From Parvibaculum sp. (GTDB lineage Bacteria > Pseudomonadota > Alphaproteobacteria > Parvibaculales > Parvibaculaceae), in NCBI RefSeq assembly GCF_019635935.1, contig NZ_JAHBYN010000001.1, positions 1,547,501-1,611,500 of the forward strand: DNA of 64,000 bases. Reading direction: 5' to 3'. This document shows positions 38,757 to 48,775 of the stretch, in pieces. The notes below the pieces were generated by a model that had not been told where the DNA came from, did not search any database, and saw nothing but the letters and a program-made list of their open reading frames with translations. The translations under genes were made by a program, and so were the position numbers. How positions within the stretch are numbered: position 1 is the stretch's first letter; each line of letters opens with the position of its first letter.

Positions 38757-39867
38757 CGCCATTCGAAAAGTCGCCGTCGATCTCGGCGATCGCGGTTACG
38801 ACATTCTGGTCGGTGCCGGGCTGATCGCGGATGCGGGAAAACATCTGAAGCCGCTGCTGCGCCGCGCACGTCTTGCAATCGTCACCGACGAAACGGTGGC
38901 GCATATTCATCTGCAAATCTTGCAAAAGAGCCTCGATGCGGCGGGCATACACCACGACACGATCGTCCTGCCGGCGGGCGAAAGCACCAAGTCGTTCGCA
39001 CAACTTGAAAAGCTGACCGAATGGCTGCTCGAAACCGGCATCGAACGCGGCGACCTCGTCGTCGCGCTGGGCGGCGGCGTGATCGGCGATCTGACCGGCT
39101 TTGCCGCTGCGATCCTGCGCCGCGGCGTCGACTTCGCGCAAATTCCAACGACGCTGCTCTCGCAGGTCGACAGTTCCGTCGGCGGCAAGACCGGCATCAA
39201 TACCCGCCAGGGAAAAAATCTCGCCGGCGCCTTCCATCAGCCGCGCCTTGTGCTCGCCGACGTCGCCGCGCTCGAAACCCTGCCGATGCGCGAGTTCCTG
39301 GCCGGTTATGCGGAAGTCGTCAAATACGGCTTGATCGGCGATCGCGCTTTTTTCGATTGGCTTGAGGAAAATCTCGACCGCCTGAAGGAGGGCGACCGCG
39401 AGGCGCGCATCCACGCCATCGTCATGAGCTGCGAGGCCAAGGCCGCCACCGTCGCCGCCGACGAACGCGAAAGCGGCGTCCGCGCGCTCCTCAATCTCGG
39501 CCACACCTTCGGCCACGCCCTGGAAGCAGCGACAGGCTTCTCGCAGCGCCTCGTTCATGGCGAAGGTGTTGCCGTCGGCATGGCGCTCGCTTTCGAACTG
39601 TCGGCGCGTCTGGGGTTCTGCGCCGGGCAGGACGCCGTGCGCGTCCGCCAGCATCTCACGCGGGCCGGCCTGCCGGCACGCCTCGCCGACGTGCCCGGCA
39701 AACTGCCCGACGCCGACGCACTGATCGCGCTGATGGGGCAGGACAAGAAAGTGCAGGACGGCAAGCTGACCTTCATTCTCGCCCGCACCATCGGCGAGGC
39801 CTTCATCACGCGCGACGTCGATCCCGGCGCCTTGCGCACCCTGCTGCGGGAACGGGAGCCCGCCTGA
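38749..39867 (+). CDS. aroB: 3-dehydroquinate synthase
   Basis: A 372-aa NAD- and zinc-dependent cyclase that turns DAHP into 3-dehydroquinate, the second shikimate step. It shows ALGGGVIGDLTGFAA, the metal and substrate region QVDSSVGGKTGIN, and NLGHTFGHALEA with zinc-binding histidines. Its start lies inside the end of aroK, and the next gene begins one base after its stop. Confidence 0.97.
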   Translation: MSDAIRKVAVDLGDRGYDILVGAGLIADAGKHLKPLLRRARLAIVTDETVAHIHLQILQKSLDAAGIHHDTIVLPAGESTKSFAQLEKLTEWLLETGIERGDLVVALGGGVIGDLTGFAAAILRRGVDFAQIPTTLLSQVDSSVGGKTGINTRQGKNLAGAFHQPRLVLADVAALETLPMREFLAGYAEVVKYGLIGDRAFFDWLEENLDRLKEGDREARIHAIVMSCEAKAATVAADERESGVRALLNLGHTFGHALEAATGFSQRLVHGEGVAVGMALAFELSARLGFCAGQDAVRVRQHLTRAGLPARLADVPGKLPDADALIALMGQDKKVQDGKLTFILARTIGEAFITRDVDPGALRTLLREREPA

Positions 39868-39868
39868 C

Positions 39869-41161
39869 ATGCTATCCCTCGGCCTCAGCGTCGTTCTCGG
39901 CGCCATTTTGCTGTTGCTGCTGTTTTCGGCGTTCTTTTCCGGTTCGGAGACGGCGCTGACGGCCGCGTCGCGAGCGCGCATGCACCGCCTCGCCGAAGAC
40001 GGCAACAAGCGCGCCCGCACCGTGCTGGCATTGACCGAAGACCGGGAACGCCTGATCGGCGCCGTTCTGCTCGGCAACAATCTCGTCAATATTCTGGCTT
40101 CGGCGCTGGCGACAAGCCTTTTCCTCGCATTGTTCGGCGAAGCAGGTGTCGTCTACGCGACGCTGGTGATGACGGCGGTTGTGCTCGTCTTCGCCGAGGT
40201 TGCACCCAAGACGGTCGCCATCACCAATACCGATCGCGTGGCGCTCGCGGTCGCGCCGATCCTGCGCATCGTAACCTTCGTTTTCGGGCCGGTCACGGCG
40301 GCCGTGCAACTCATCGTTCGCTATGCGCTGCGTCCCTTCGGCCTCGATGTCGGCGAAAACCAGCATGTTCTCTCCGCGCATGAAGAACTGCGCGGCGCCA
40401 TCAACCTGCATCATCACGAAGGCAGCGTGGTCAAGATCGACCGCGACATGCTGGGCGGCATTCTCGACCTGCACGACCTCGAAGTCAGCGACGTCATGAT
40501 CCATCGCAAGAACATCGTGATGATCGATGCGTCGCTTCCCAAGCGCGAAATTATCGGTCAGATGCTCTCAAGCCCTCACACACGCCAACCGCTCTGGCGC
40601 GACGATCCGGAAAACATCGTCGGGTCCTTGCATGTAAAGGACGTTCTGCGCGCGCTGGCCGATGCCAACTGGAACCCCGATGCCGTCGACATCGAGGCCG
40701 TGGCGACGAAACCGTGGTTCGTTCCCGACACAACGACGCTGCAGGACCAGCTCAACGCCTTCCTGCGCCGCAAGACGCATTTTGCTCTCGTCGTCGATGA
40801 GTACGGCGCGTTGATGGGTCTCATCACGCTGGAAGACATTCTGGAGGAGATCGTCGGCGACATTCGCGACGAGCACGACATCGAAGTGGCGGGCGTCCGC
40901 ATGCAGCCCGACGGGTCGGTAGTCGTAAACGGCACCGTCCCGATCCGCGACCTGAACCGCGCCTTCGAGTGGTCGCTGCCCGACGAGGAGGCAACGACGA
41001 TCGCAGGTCTCGTCATCCATGAGGCGCGAACCATTCCCGAGGTCGGGCAGACCTTCACGTTTCACGGCTTCCGATTCGAGATACTGCGCCGCCAGCGCAA
41101 CCAGATCGCGCAGCTCCGCATCGCCCCGGCCCGTTCCCTCAAGGCGGCCACCGGCGACTAG
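39869..41161 (+). CDS. HlyC/CorC (CNNM) family membrane protein
   Basis: A 430-aa protein with an N-terminal CNNM/DUF21 membrane domain (three to four helices, about 1-160; FSAFFSGSETALTAAS), a tandem CBS pair (about 215-340; DVMIHRKNI and VVDEYGALMGLITLEDILEEIVG), and a C-terminal CorC_HlyC domain (about 355-425). Relatives affect Mg2+/Co2+ transport or resistance. It immediately follows aroB. Its TAG stop shares a CTAG palindrome with the convergent bolA stop. Confidence 0.92.
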   Translation: MLSLGLSVVLGAILLLLLFSAFFSGSETALTAASRARMHRLAEDGNKRARTVLALTEDRERLIGAVLLGNNLVNILASALATSLFLALFGEAGVVYATLVMTAVVLVFAEVAPKTVAITNTDRVALAVAPILRIVTFVFGPVTAAVQLIVRYALRPFGLDVGENQHVLSAHEELRGAINLHHHEGSVVKIDRDMLGGILDLHDLEVSDVMIHRKNIVMIDASLPKREIIGQMLSSPHTRQPLWRDDPENIVGSLHVKDVLRALADANWNPDAVDIEAVATKPWFVPDTTTLQDQLNAFLRRKTHFALVVDEYGALMGLITLEDILEEIVGDIRDEHDIEVAGVRMQPDGSVVVNGTVPIRDLNRAFEWSLPDEEATTIAGLVIHEARTIPEVGQTFTFHGFRFEILRRQRNQIAQLRIAPARSLKAATGD

Positions 41162-41436
41162 CCGGCCTCCGCTTCCTCGGGCGTCATGGCCTTGATACCG
41201 AGCGCGTGGATCGGGTGGCCCATCTCATCCTTCAACGCCGTCGTCACCATGCGCTGCCGTTCCACCCGCGACTTGCCGGCAAAGCCGGGCGCGACGACGA
41301 CGACGCGAAAATGGCTCTCCCCGCCTGGCCGATGTCCGGCATGGCCCTTGTGGAGATGCGACTGGTCCTCAATCTCCAGTTTTGTCGGTGCGAGCGCCGC
41401 TTCAAGCTTGCGGCGCATGGTCTCGGCGACGGACAT
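41158..41436 (-). CDS. BolA family protein
   Basis: A 92-aa BolA-fold protein. It shows ESHFRVVVVAPGFAGKSRVERQRMV and the family's HALGIKAMTPEEA ending, with His residues that bind iron-sulfur clusters with monothiol glutaredoxins. The N-terminal loop has the HKGHAGH stretch. It is divergent from the DnaJ-domain gene, as in many alphaproteobacteria. Confidence 0.93.
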   Translation of the reverse strand: MSVAETMRRKLEAALAPTKLEIEDQSHLHKGHAGHRPGGESHFRVVVVAPGFAGKSRVERQRMVTTALKDEMGHPIHALGIKAMTPEEAEAG

Positions 41437-41556
41437 GACGGATTCCGGTTAAGCTGTTCGTTAATGCGCGCCTTGTTAGGGTTCGAACGACCGACACGAG
41501 GCGATGCACGTCATGCTTCCTTGTTTTAAGACCGGCGCCAACACATAATTTGAACT

Positions 41557-42222
41557 GTGAAACTGAACTCGAAATATTTCGATTCGATCCGGATCGCACC
41601 GCGCAAGTTGCGCGGCCTGGAGCGGTCGTCGCATGTCCAGGCCGCAGCCGCCCCGCGGCGCTGCGAATGGGCCGGCTGCCGCGAGCCCGGCCCGCATCGT
41701 GCGCCGCGCGCCAACGCCACCACTGGCTTCGATGTCGCCGCCGACGCGCAGTATGCGTGGTTCTGCGACACCCATATCCGCGAGTTCAACAGCAGCTACG
41801 ACTTCTTCAAGGGCATGAGCGATGCCGATATCGCCGCCTTCCAGCGCGAGGCGCTGACGGGCCACCGGCCAACCTGGAATCTGGGCGTCAACGCCGCCAA
41901 TGCCGCTTTCGGGCCCCGGTTTGGGGCCCGGACGGGCCGGGCTTCGCCTTTTCGCGATGCCTTTGGCTTTTTTGAGGATACCGCAAGGTCAACCGGCCCC
42001 GAGGAACCGGAAACAAAGCGCAAGCCCCGTGCGCTGCAGCAACAGGCGCTCGATACGCTGGACCTCGACGGGACCGCCTCCTTGAATGAGATCAAGGCAC
42101 GGTATAAGGAACTGGTCAAAAGACACCATCCCGACGCCAATGGCGGCGACAGGTCGGCCGAGGAGCGTCTCCGCAAGGTCATTCAGGCCTACGATTACCT
42201 CCGCAAGAGCGGCTACCGCTGA
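41557..42222 (+). CDS. DnaJ domain-containing protein
   Basis: A 221-aa co-chaperone-like protein with a C-terminal J domain (about 155-221); the HPD motif that stimulates Hsp70 ATPase is at 191-193. The N-terminal half carries a conserved Cys-rich segment (CEWAGCREPG, then WFCDTHIREFN) that may bind zinc. It begins with GTG at 41557 (MKLNSKYFDSIRI), the conserved family start, though no clear Shine-Dalgarno is seen. cobS follows. Confidence 0.9.
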   Translation: MKLNSKYFDSIRIAPRKLRGLERSSHVQAAAAPRRCEWAGCREPGPHRAPRANATTGFDVAADAQYAWFCDTHIREFNSSYDFFKGMSDADIAAFQREALTGHRPTWNLGVNAANAAFGPRFGARTGRASPFRDAFGFFEDTARSTGPEEPETKRKPRALQQQALDTLDLDGTASLNEIKARYKELVKRHHPDANGGDRSAEERLRKVIQAYDYLRKSGYR

Positions 42223-42309
42223 CCGGCGGCGCGGCACGGGCCTGGAAATGCCCCGCCGGGGCATTGTCCCGGCGCGGATTTGAGAGACACGTACGGAAGT
42301 AGGGCAGGA

Positions 42310-43305
42310 ATGAGCTTCGAAGCAAGAAACGGCATGACCGAGAATCTCCCGGACAAGAAGGTTTCCGTCCGCGAGACGTTCAAGATCGACGTCGACATGG
42401 AGGTTCCGGCTTTCTCGGAACCCAACGAATATGTGCCCGATTTCGATCCGGATTACCTGTTCGACCGCGATACGACCATCGCGTTGCTCGCCGGCTTCGC
42501 GTTCAACCGCCGCGTCATCGTGCAGGGTTATCACGGCACCGGCAAATCGACCCATATCGAACAGGTGGCCGCGCGCCTCAACTGGCCCTGCGTCCGCATC
42601 AATCTCGACAGCCATATCAGCCGCATCGACCTCGTCGGCAAGGACGCGATCGTCCTGAAGGACGGCAAGCAGGTGACCGAATTCCGCGAGGGGATTCTGC
42701 CTTGGGCGCTGCAGCACCCGGTGGCGCTGGTCTTCGACGAATACGATGCCGGCCGCCCCGACGTGATGTTCGTGATCCAGCGTATTCTCGAAGCATCGGG
42801 CAAGCTGACGCTGCTCGACCAGAACCGCGTCATCCGCCCGCATCCGGCCTTCCGCCTCTTCGCGACGGCCAACACTGTCGGCCTGGGCGACACCTCCGGC
42901 CTCTATCACGGCACACAACAGATCAACCAGGGTCAGATGGACCGCTGGAACATCGTGACGACGCTGAACTACCTGCCGCATGCCGAAGAAGTGAACATCA
43001 TGCTCTCCAAACTGAAGAGCTATGAAACGGAAGAAGGCCGCAAGCAGATCGCGGCGATGGTTCGCGTTGCCGATCTCACGCGCTCGGCATTCATCAATGG
43101 CGACATCTCGACCGTGATGAGCCCGCGCACCGTGCTGACCTGGGCAGAAAACGCCAAGATCTTCGGCGGCGACATCGGCTTTGCCTTCCGCGTCACCTTC
43201 CTCAACAAATGCGACGAACTTGAGCGGGCAACGGTGGCCGAGTTCTACCAGCGCTCCTTCGGCGAGGATCTCCCGGATTCGGCGGCCAACATCAAGGTCG
43301 CCTGA
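42310..43305 (+). CDS. cobS: Cobaltochelatase subunit CobS
   Basis: A 331-aa AAA+ ATPase. Walker A is GYHGTGKS at 73-80 and the DEYDAGRPD segment is typical. With CobT it forms the ATP-driven part of aerobic cobaltochelatase, whose large subunit CobN inserts cobalt into hydrogenobyrinate diamide. The ATG at 42310 follows AGGGCAGGA. cobT follows after 23 bp. CobN is not in the window, but the CobST pair is often separate from it. Confidence 0.95.
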   Translation: MSFEARNGMTENLPDKKVSVRETFKIDVDMEVPAFSEPNEYVPDFDPDYLFDRDTTIALLAGFAFNRRVIVQGYHGTGKSTHIEQVAARLNWPCVRINLDSHISRIDLVGKDAIVLKDGKQVTEFREGILPWALQHPVALVFDEYDAGRPDVMFVIQRILEASGKLTLLDQNRVIRPHPAFRLFATANTVGLGDTSGLYHGTQQINQGQMDRWNIVTTLNYLPHAEEVNIMLSKLKSYETEEGRKQIAAMVRVADLTRSAFINGDISTVMSPRTVLTWAENAKIFGGDIGFAFRVTFLNKCDELERATVAEFYQRSFGEDLPDSAANIKVA

Positions 43306-43328
43306 AAACCCGAAAAGCGACACGGCCA

Positions 43329-45248
43329 ATGACATCGAAAGAAGGCCCCGTCGAACCGTTCAAGCGTGCGCTGGCGCAAACCATGCGCACGATCGCGGCC
43401 GAACCGGAGCTCAATGTCACCTTTGGAACGGAAGCGCCGGGCCTGCGCGGCCTGCGCGCCCGGCTGCCCCTGCCGAGCCGCACACTGCCGCCGGCGGAGG
43501 TCGCGCAGGTGCGCGGCGTCTCCGACGCCTATGCGCTGCGCATCGCCCATCACGATGAAAAAATCAATGCGTCGTTGCAGCCGGAAGGCGGCAACGCACT
43601 GGCCGTTTTCGACGCTGTGGAGCAGGCGCGCGTCGAGGCAATCGGCGCCAATCAGATGGCCGGCATGTCGCAAAACCTGACCGCGGCGCTCGAACAGCGT
43701 TGCGCGTCGCGTGGCTACGACCGCATATCCTCGCGCGATGAGGCGCCGCTTGCCGAGGCAGTGGCGATGATGGTGCGCGAAAAGCTGACCGGCGAAGCGC
43801 CGCCGCCTTCGGCCCGCAAGCTGGTCGATCAATGGCGCGCATGGATCGAGGAAAAAGCCGGCAGCGATCTCGACCGGCTCGGCGAGGTGATCGGGGACCA
43901 GAAGGCCTTCGCGCGCGCGACTCGCGACATTCTGGTCGATCTCGACATGGGCGACGAACTGGGCGAAGCCCCCGACCAGGCATCCGACGATGCCGACGAT
44001 CAGGAAGGCGACAGCCAGGACAGTTCCGAACAAAGCCAGTCGGGCGAGGCTGAACAGCCTGAAGGTTCGTCGGCCGATCAGGTTGAATACTCGGAGGGCG
44101 AAGGCGAGGAAGGCGACGAGCAAACGGTCGAGGTCGATGCCGACGACGTGCCGTCCGATGGTGACACCGACGAAACCAGCGAAGGCAACCAGCCCTGGCG
44201 CCCGAACCAGCAAGGCGACGACAAAAATCGCGCCGCCTACAAGGTCTTCACGCCGCAATATGACGAAGTGATTGCCGCCGAAGACCTGTGCGATCTCGAG
44301 GAACTGTCGCGCCTGCGCCAGTATCTCGATCAGCAGCTGCAACAGATGCAGGGCGTCGTCTCGCGCCTCGCCAACCGCCTGCAGCGCCGCTTGCTGGCGC
44401 AGCAAAACCGCACCTGGGAATTCGATCTCGAGGAAGGCATTCTCGATGCGGCGCGCCTGACCCGCGCCGTCGTCGATCCGATGCAACCGCTCGCCTTCAA
44501 GGTCGAGCACGACATGAATTTCCGCGACACGGTGGTGACGCTGCTGCTCGACAATTCAGGGTCGATGCGCGGCCGGCCGATCACCGTCGCCGCAATGTGC
44601 GCCGACATTCTGGCGCGCACGCTGGAACGCTGCGGCGTCAAGGTCGAGATTCTCGGCTTCACGACCCGCGCCTGGAAGGGCGGGCAATCGCGCGAGCGCT
44701 GGCTCGCGGAAGGCAAGCCCGCACAGCCCGGACGCCTCAACGATCTGCGCCACATCGTCTACAAATCGGCCGACAGCCCGTGGCGCCGCGCACGCCGCAA
44801 CCTCGGCCTGATGATGCGCGAAGGCCTGCTGAAGGAAAACATCGACGGCGAAGCGCTTATCTGGGCTTACAACCGCCTGCTGGCGCGGCCCGAGCAGCGC
44901 CGCATCATGATGGTGATTTCGGACGGCGCGCCGGTCGACGATTCAACGCTCTCGGTCAACGCCGGCAACTATCTCGAAAAGCACCTGCGCTCGGTCATCG
45001 AACAGATCGAGACCCGCTCGCCGGTCGAACTGATCGCCATCGGCATTGGCCACGACGTCACGCGCTACTACCGCCGCGCCGTCACCATCGTCGATGCCGA
45101 ACAACTGGGCGGTGCGATGACCGAAAAGCTCGCCGAGCTGTTCGACGACGAGACGACGCTGCGGCGCGGTCAGTTGAAAGCCCGTGGCCAGGACGCGCCG
45201 AAGAAGCGCGGCGGCGTATCCGCCCGCGCCGCGCGCGCGGTGCGCTAG
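43329..45248 (+). CDS. cobT: Cobaltochelatase subunit CobT
   Basis: A 639-aa partner of CobS. An N-terminal helical part precedes a very acidic linker (about 215-300, Glu/Asp/Ser/Gln-rich) and a C-terminal VWA domain with the MIDAS motif DNSGSM at 408-413. The VWA domain should dock CobN. Length is typical. The gene ends 4 bp before the convergent regulator gene. Confidence 0.95.
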   Translation: MTSKEGPVEPFKRALAQTMRTIAAEPELNVTFGTEAPGLRGLRARLPLPSRTLPPAEVAQVRGVSDAYALRIAHHDEKINASLQPEGGNALAVFDAVEQARVEAIGANQMAGMSQNLTAALEQRCASRGYDRISSRDEAPLAEAVAMMVREKLTGEAPPPSARKLVDQWRAWIEEKAGSDLDRLGEVIGDQKAFARATRDILVDLDMGDELGEAPDQASDDADDQEGDSQDSSEQSQSGEAEQPEGSSADQVEYSEGEGEEGDEQTVEVDADDVPSDGDTDETSEGNQPWRPNQQGDDKNRAAYKVFTPQYDEVIAAEDLCDLEELSRLRQYLDQQLQQMQGVVSRLANRLQRRLLAQQNRTWEFDLEEGILDAARLTRAVVDPMQPLAFKVEHDMNFRDTVVTLLLDNSGSMRGRPITVAAMCADILARTLERCGVKVEILGFTTRAWKGGQSRERWLAEGKPAQPGRLNDLRHIVYKSADSPWRRARRNLGLMMREGLLKENIDGEALIWAYNRLLARPEQRRIMMVISDGAPVDDSTLSVNAGNYLEKHLRSVIEQIETRSPVELIAIGIGHDVTRYYRRAVTIVDAEQLGGAMTEKLAELFDDETTLRRGQLKARGQDAPKKRGGVSARAARAVR

Positions 45249-45252
45249 AGGA

Positions 45253-45876
45253 TCATTCGGTCTTTCCGATCCGGTAAGTGCAGCGACGCCCACCGTCGAG
45301 CAGATATTCCTCGCGCGCGACACGCGCGCCATCGCCCAGCATCATCCGGAAGAGCGCGAGTTCCGACCGGCAGAACCCCTGACACGCCGCCGCCGCCGCG
45401 CAGATCGGGCAGTGATCCTCGATCAGAATGAAATCCTCACCGTCGCGTTCGACCCGCGCCATGTAGCCCTCGGCCGCGCGGATTGCCGCCAGCGCCTCGA
45501 CGCGCTCGGAAAGATGCGCCTTGCCCTGCAGCGCCTTTTCATAGGTCAGGCGCATGTCGCGCTCGCGCTCGGCAACAAGCTTTGAGAGCCCTTCCTCGCC
45601 GAAGAGACGACGCACGTCACCGATCATTTTTGTCGTCAGTTCGGCATGGGCGTCGCCAAAGCGCACATGTCCCTCAGGGGTCAGACGCCAGAACTGTCTT
45701 GGGCGTCCGACACCTTCGGACTTGTCGAAAGATTCGATCTGACCGGCCTTGCCGAGCGCATGCAGATGCCGCCGCGCGCCCATCGACGTCATCGACAAAG
45801 CGTCGCCAAGCATCTCGGCGGTTTGCGGGCCGTTCTTCTTGAGGAGGTGCAGGATACGTTCGGGGGTCGAATGCAT
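45253..45876 (-). CDS. HTH transcriptional regulator with Cys-rich C-terminus (SufR/ArsR-like)
   Basis: A 207-aa regulator. An N-terminal winged-helix domain (about 5-75; TPERILHLLKKNGPQTAEML) is followed by a helical linker and a cysteine cluster at Cys156, Cys159, Cys165 and Cys169, with Cys199 near the end. This arrangement resembles SufR-type iron-sulfur sensors. It is divergent from an MFS carrier across an AT-rich region with palindromes, so it probably controls that carrier and itself. The exact ligand is unknown. Confidence 0.82.
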   Translation of the reverse strand: MHSTPERILHLLKKNGPQTAEMLGDALSMTSMGARRHLHALGKAGQIESFDKSEGVGRPRQFWRLTPEGHVRFGDAHAELTTKMIGDVRRLFGEEGLSKLVAERERDMRLTYEKALQGKAHLSERVEALAAIRAAEGYMARVERDGEDFILIEDHCPICAAAAACQGFCRSELALFRMMLGDGARVAREEYLLDGGRRCTYRIGKTE

Positions 45877-45924
45877 GGCTGGATCATGCCGCGATGCGGT
45901 CTATTTTTCAAGTCCTTCGATTAT

Positions 45925-45981
45925 AAAATAAGTGATTAAATTCAACGCCTTGATCTGATCTTAAAGAAATCACTTTATTTT
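45925..45981. promoter_or_regulatory. Imperfect inverted repeat in the regulator/MFS control region
   Basis: AAAATAAGTGATT at 45925-45937 is mirrored by AAATCACTTTATTTT at 45967-45981; the arms match except for one inserted base. The two arms flank 29 bp in the middle of an unusually AT-rich 110-bp stretch. A regulator operator is the likely reading. Confidence 0.5.
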
Positions 45982-45983
45982 AA

Positions 45984-45997
45984 AAACAATATTGTTT
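45984..45997. promoter_or_regulatory. Perfect 14-bp palindrome AAACAATATTGTTT
   Basis: A perfect palindrome 30 bp upstream of the MFS ATG and three bases from the right arm of the larger inverted repeat. Position and symmetry suit a dimeric repressor site for the divergent HTH regulator. Confidence 0.55.
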
Positions 45998-46026
45998 ATT
46001 TAAAAGAACCCCTCGGAGCGCCGTTC

Positions 46027-47199
46027 ATGTCAAGCTTCATCCCCACACAGCCCCGCCGCAAGCGCAGCCTCGCTGCCGCCATCGTCTCGATGGGGATGGT
46101 CAATCTTTCGATGGGTATCGCTTTCCCGCTTGCGGCGCTGATCATGGCCCGTCAGGGCGCGGAGCCCGGCCTGATCGGGCTTTCGGCCGCCGCACAGGCC
46201 GCGCCGGTCTTTCTGATCTCGCCGATCGCGCCCTGGATCATGCGCCGCTTCGGCCCTGCCAATGTGATGATCGGCGGCTTGTTGCTGGCTGGCACCTCAT
46301 TCCTGCTGATCGGCTACTACGCCAATTTCTATGCCTGGTTCCCGCTCCGCTTCCTGCTTGGCGTCGCAGGCACGCTGCTCTGGGCGACGAGCGAAGCCTG
46401 GATCAACGCGCTTGCCGAAGACGCCAAGCGCGGCAAGATCATCGGCATCTACGGCGCCTCGGCGGCCGCCGGCTTTGCGCTCGGACCGGCAACGCTGGTC
46501 GTACTCGGAACGGGCGTCGAGCCCTTCTATCTGGGAGGGGCATTGATGATTGCCGCCGCCATTCTGGTCACCACGGCCGACAAGAGCCGCAATCACTTCG
46601 AAAAAACCGAAAAATCGTCGCCCATGTGGCGTCTGGTCTTCGTCGCGCCGGCAGCGCTGCTGGTCAATGTGTTCTACGCCGCCGCCGAGGAATCGCTGGT
46701 CACGTTTTTTCCGCTCTATGCCATCCGCTCCGGTATGGCCGAAAGCGGCAGCCTGGCGCTGCTGACGGTCGCCGCAATCGGCGCCATCGTCATGCAACCG
46801 ATCGTCGGCCTGGCGGCAGACCGGGTAAACCGGCTCGGTCTCCTGATCGGTCTTGTGCTGGCGACGATGGCCGGCTATGCGCTGCTTCCCTTCGCGGTGC
46901 CGACGCTGATCGCGACCGGCATCGTCCTCTTTCTCGTTGTCGGCCTTGCCAACGGCATTTTCACGCTCGGCATGGTACTGGTCGGCGAGCGCTTCCGCGG
47001 CGCCGAGCTTGCGGGCGCCAGTGCCTTCACAACCGCCATGTGGGGCACGGGTGCCCTGATCGGCACGCCGCTTTCGGGCTTCGCAATGCAGCTCTGGGAC
47101 CCGCACGGCCTCGTACTGACGGTCGTGCTGATCTTCGCCGCCTATCTGCCGTTCCCGGTCATCGCCTGGCTCCGAACGAAAAAACCCTCCACCGCCTGA
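46027..47199 (+). CDS. MFS transporter, YcaD/YfcJ-like
   Basis: A 390-aa, about 12-helix carrier. The N-terminal half shows FPLAALIMARQGAEPGLIGLSAA and EAWINALAEDAKRGKIIGIYG, typical of the YcaD/arabinose-type branch of the major facilitator superfamily. The substrate is unknown. The ATG at 46027 follows CGGAG. It is the first gene after the palindromic region, and the MATE gene follows 71 bp later. Confidence 0.88.
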   Translation: MSSFIPTQPRRKRSLAAAIVSMGMVNLSMGIAFPLAALIMARQGAEPGLIGLSAAAQAAPVFLISPIAPWIMRRFGPANVMIGGLLLAGTSFLLIGYYANFYAWFPLRFLLGVAGTLLWATSEAWINALAEDAKRGKIIGIYGASAAAGFALGPATLVVLGTGVEPFYLGGALMIAAAILVTTADKSRNHFEKTEKSSPMWRLVFVAPAALLVNVFYAAAEESLVTFFPLYAIRSGMAESGSLALLTVAAIGAIVMQPIVGLAADRVNRLGLLIGLVLATMAGYALLPFAVPTLIATGIVLFLVVGLANGIFTLGMVLVGERFRGAELAGASAFTTAMWGTGALIGTPLSGFAMQLWDPHGLVLTVVLIFAAYLPFPVIAWLRTKKPSTA

Positions 47200-47270
47200 A
47201 TTCGGCGCTTGAGCTTCTGCCGGATACGGATAATCTGCGCGGCTTTTCTCCGTTCGGGGCTTTTGACGCC

Positions 47271-48683
47271 ATGCGCGCCGCGCTCGCTACATTCCGCTCG
47301 GATCATCGTCTCTGGATCGACGAGGCGAAGGCGACGCTTGCCTTGTCCTGGCCGCTGATTTTCACCAATCTCGCTCAGGTCGCGATCAACGCCACCGACG
47401 TGCTGATGATGGGCTGGCTCGGTCCGGATACTCTGGCTGCCGGCACACTCGGCTCCAACCTGTATTTCCTCGTCTTCATCTTCGGTATCGGCCTGATGAC
47501 CGCTGCCTCGCCGATGATCGCGGCCGAGCTCGGCCGCCGTAAACATTCCGTACGCGATGTACGCCGCACCGTGCGCCAGGCATTCTGGGCAGGACTTACA
47601 ATCGTCATTCCGTTCTGGGTGCTGCTCTGGAACGCCGAGTGGATACTCCTCGTACTCGGTCAGGAGCCGGCGCTGGCGAAGGAAGGCGCATCCTATGTGC
47701 GCGCCATGCAATGGTCGTTGCTGCCGATGCTGTTCTACATCGTGCTGCGTTCCTTCATCGCAGCACTTGAGCGGCCACGCTGGGCGTTCGTCATCAGCGG
47801 CATCGCCGTTCCGTTCAACGCCTTCGCCAACTATTGCCTGATGTTCGGACATTTCGGATTTCCGGCGCTGGGCCTCGTCGGCGCGGGCATCGGCAGCGTG
47901 CTGTCCTGCAGTTTCATGTTCGCCGCCCTGGGCCTCGTCGTGCTCTACGACCGGCAGTTCCGCCGCTATTATTTGTTCGGACGGTTCTGGCGAGCCGACT
48001 GGTCGCGCTACCGGGAAATCTGGCGGCTCGGTCTGCCAATCGCCGTGACGCTTGGCCTTGAAGTGTCGGTCTTCAATGCCGCTGTCTTCCTGATCGGACT
48101 TTTCGGTGCCGCGTCGCTCGCCGCGCATGCAATCGCCCTGCAGATTGCGGCTATCTCCTTCATGGTGCCGCTCGGCTTCTCGCAGGCCGTCACGGTGCGC
48201 GTCGGGCGCGCTTACGGCGCGGGTGACCGCGAAGCGATCCGTCGCGCAGGCTGGACGCCGTTCGTCATGGGCGGCGTTTTTATGGGATTTATGGCGCTGG
48301 CGATGATCCTCTTCCCCTATCCATTGATCGGTGCCTTTCTCGACCGGACCGCGCCCGAGAATGCCGCTGTGATCGAGCTTGCGGTCACTTTCCTGACCAT
48401 CGCCGCACTCTTTCAGGTTTTCGACGGCGCGCAATCCATCGGCGTCGGCATGTTGCGCGGTCTCCACGACACGCGCGTGCCCATGATCTATGCCGGTATC
48501 AGCTATTGGCTGATCGGCCTGACATCGGGTGTGGTACTGGCGTTTCCGCTGGAAATGGAAGGTCTCGGTATCTGGCTTGGCCTAGCAACAGGTCTCGCCG
48601 CCGCTTCGTCGCTGATGCTCTACCGCTGGCTGCGGCGCGGCGCGCTGCGGCTCGACGAAGCACCGTGGGCGCGGCGCACCTGA
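47271..48683 (+). CDS. MATE family efflux transporter (NorM-like)
   Basis: A 470-aa, 12-helix MATE transporter, expected to export cationic drugs or toxins with Na+ or H+. LSWPLIFTNLAQVAINATDVLMMGWLG in the first helices and QIAAISFMVPLGFSQAVTVRVGRAYGAGD in the middle are hallmarks (NorM branch). The first good start is the ATG at 47271. It probably shares the transcript of the MFS gene upstream. Confidence 0.92.
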   Translation: MRAALATFRSDHRLWIDEAKATLALSWPLIFTNLAQVAINATDVLMMGWLGPDTLAAGTLGSNLYFLVFIFGIGLMTAASPMIAAELGRRKHSVRDVRRTVRQAFWAGLTIVIPFWVLLWNAEWILLVLGQEPALAKEGASYVRAMQWSLLPMLFYIVLRSFIAALERPRWAFVISGIAVPFNAFANYCLMFGHFGFPALGLVGAGIGSVLSCSFMFAALGLVVLYDRQFRRYYLFGRFWRADWSRYREIWRLGLPIAVTLGLEVSVFNAAVFLIGLFGAASLAAHAIALQIAAISFMVPLGFSQAVTVRVGRAYGAGDREAIRRAGWTPFVMGGVFMGFMALAMILFPYPLIGAFLDRTAPENAAVIELAVTFLTIAALFQVFDGAQSIGVGMLRGLHDTRVPMIYAGISYWLIGLTSGVVLAFPLEMEGLGIWLGLATGLAAASSLMLYRWLRRGALRLDEAPWARRT

Positions 48684-48695
48684 ATCTCTTGTCTC

Positions 48696-48729
48696 GCGAC
48701 CGGGCACCGATATGATGCCTCCCGGTCGC
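48696..48729. repeat. Inverted repeat GCGACCGGG / CCCGGTCGC
   Basis: Perfect 9-bp arms at 48696-48704 and 48721-48729 with a 16-bp spacer, 12 bp after the MATE stop and 46 bp before the phytase-like gene. No T-run follows, so an operator or an mRNA hairpin is as likely as a terminator. Confidence 0.45.
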
Positions 48730-48775
48730 ACCGTCGTCTGAGTTTCCGGCGGTACGAGGTAGAGGGAATAGTAAA

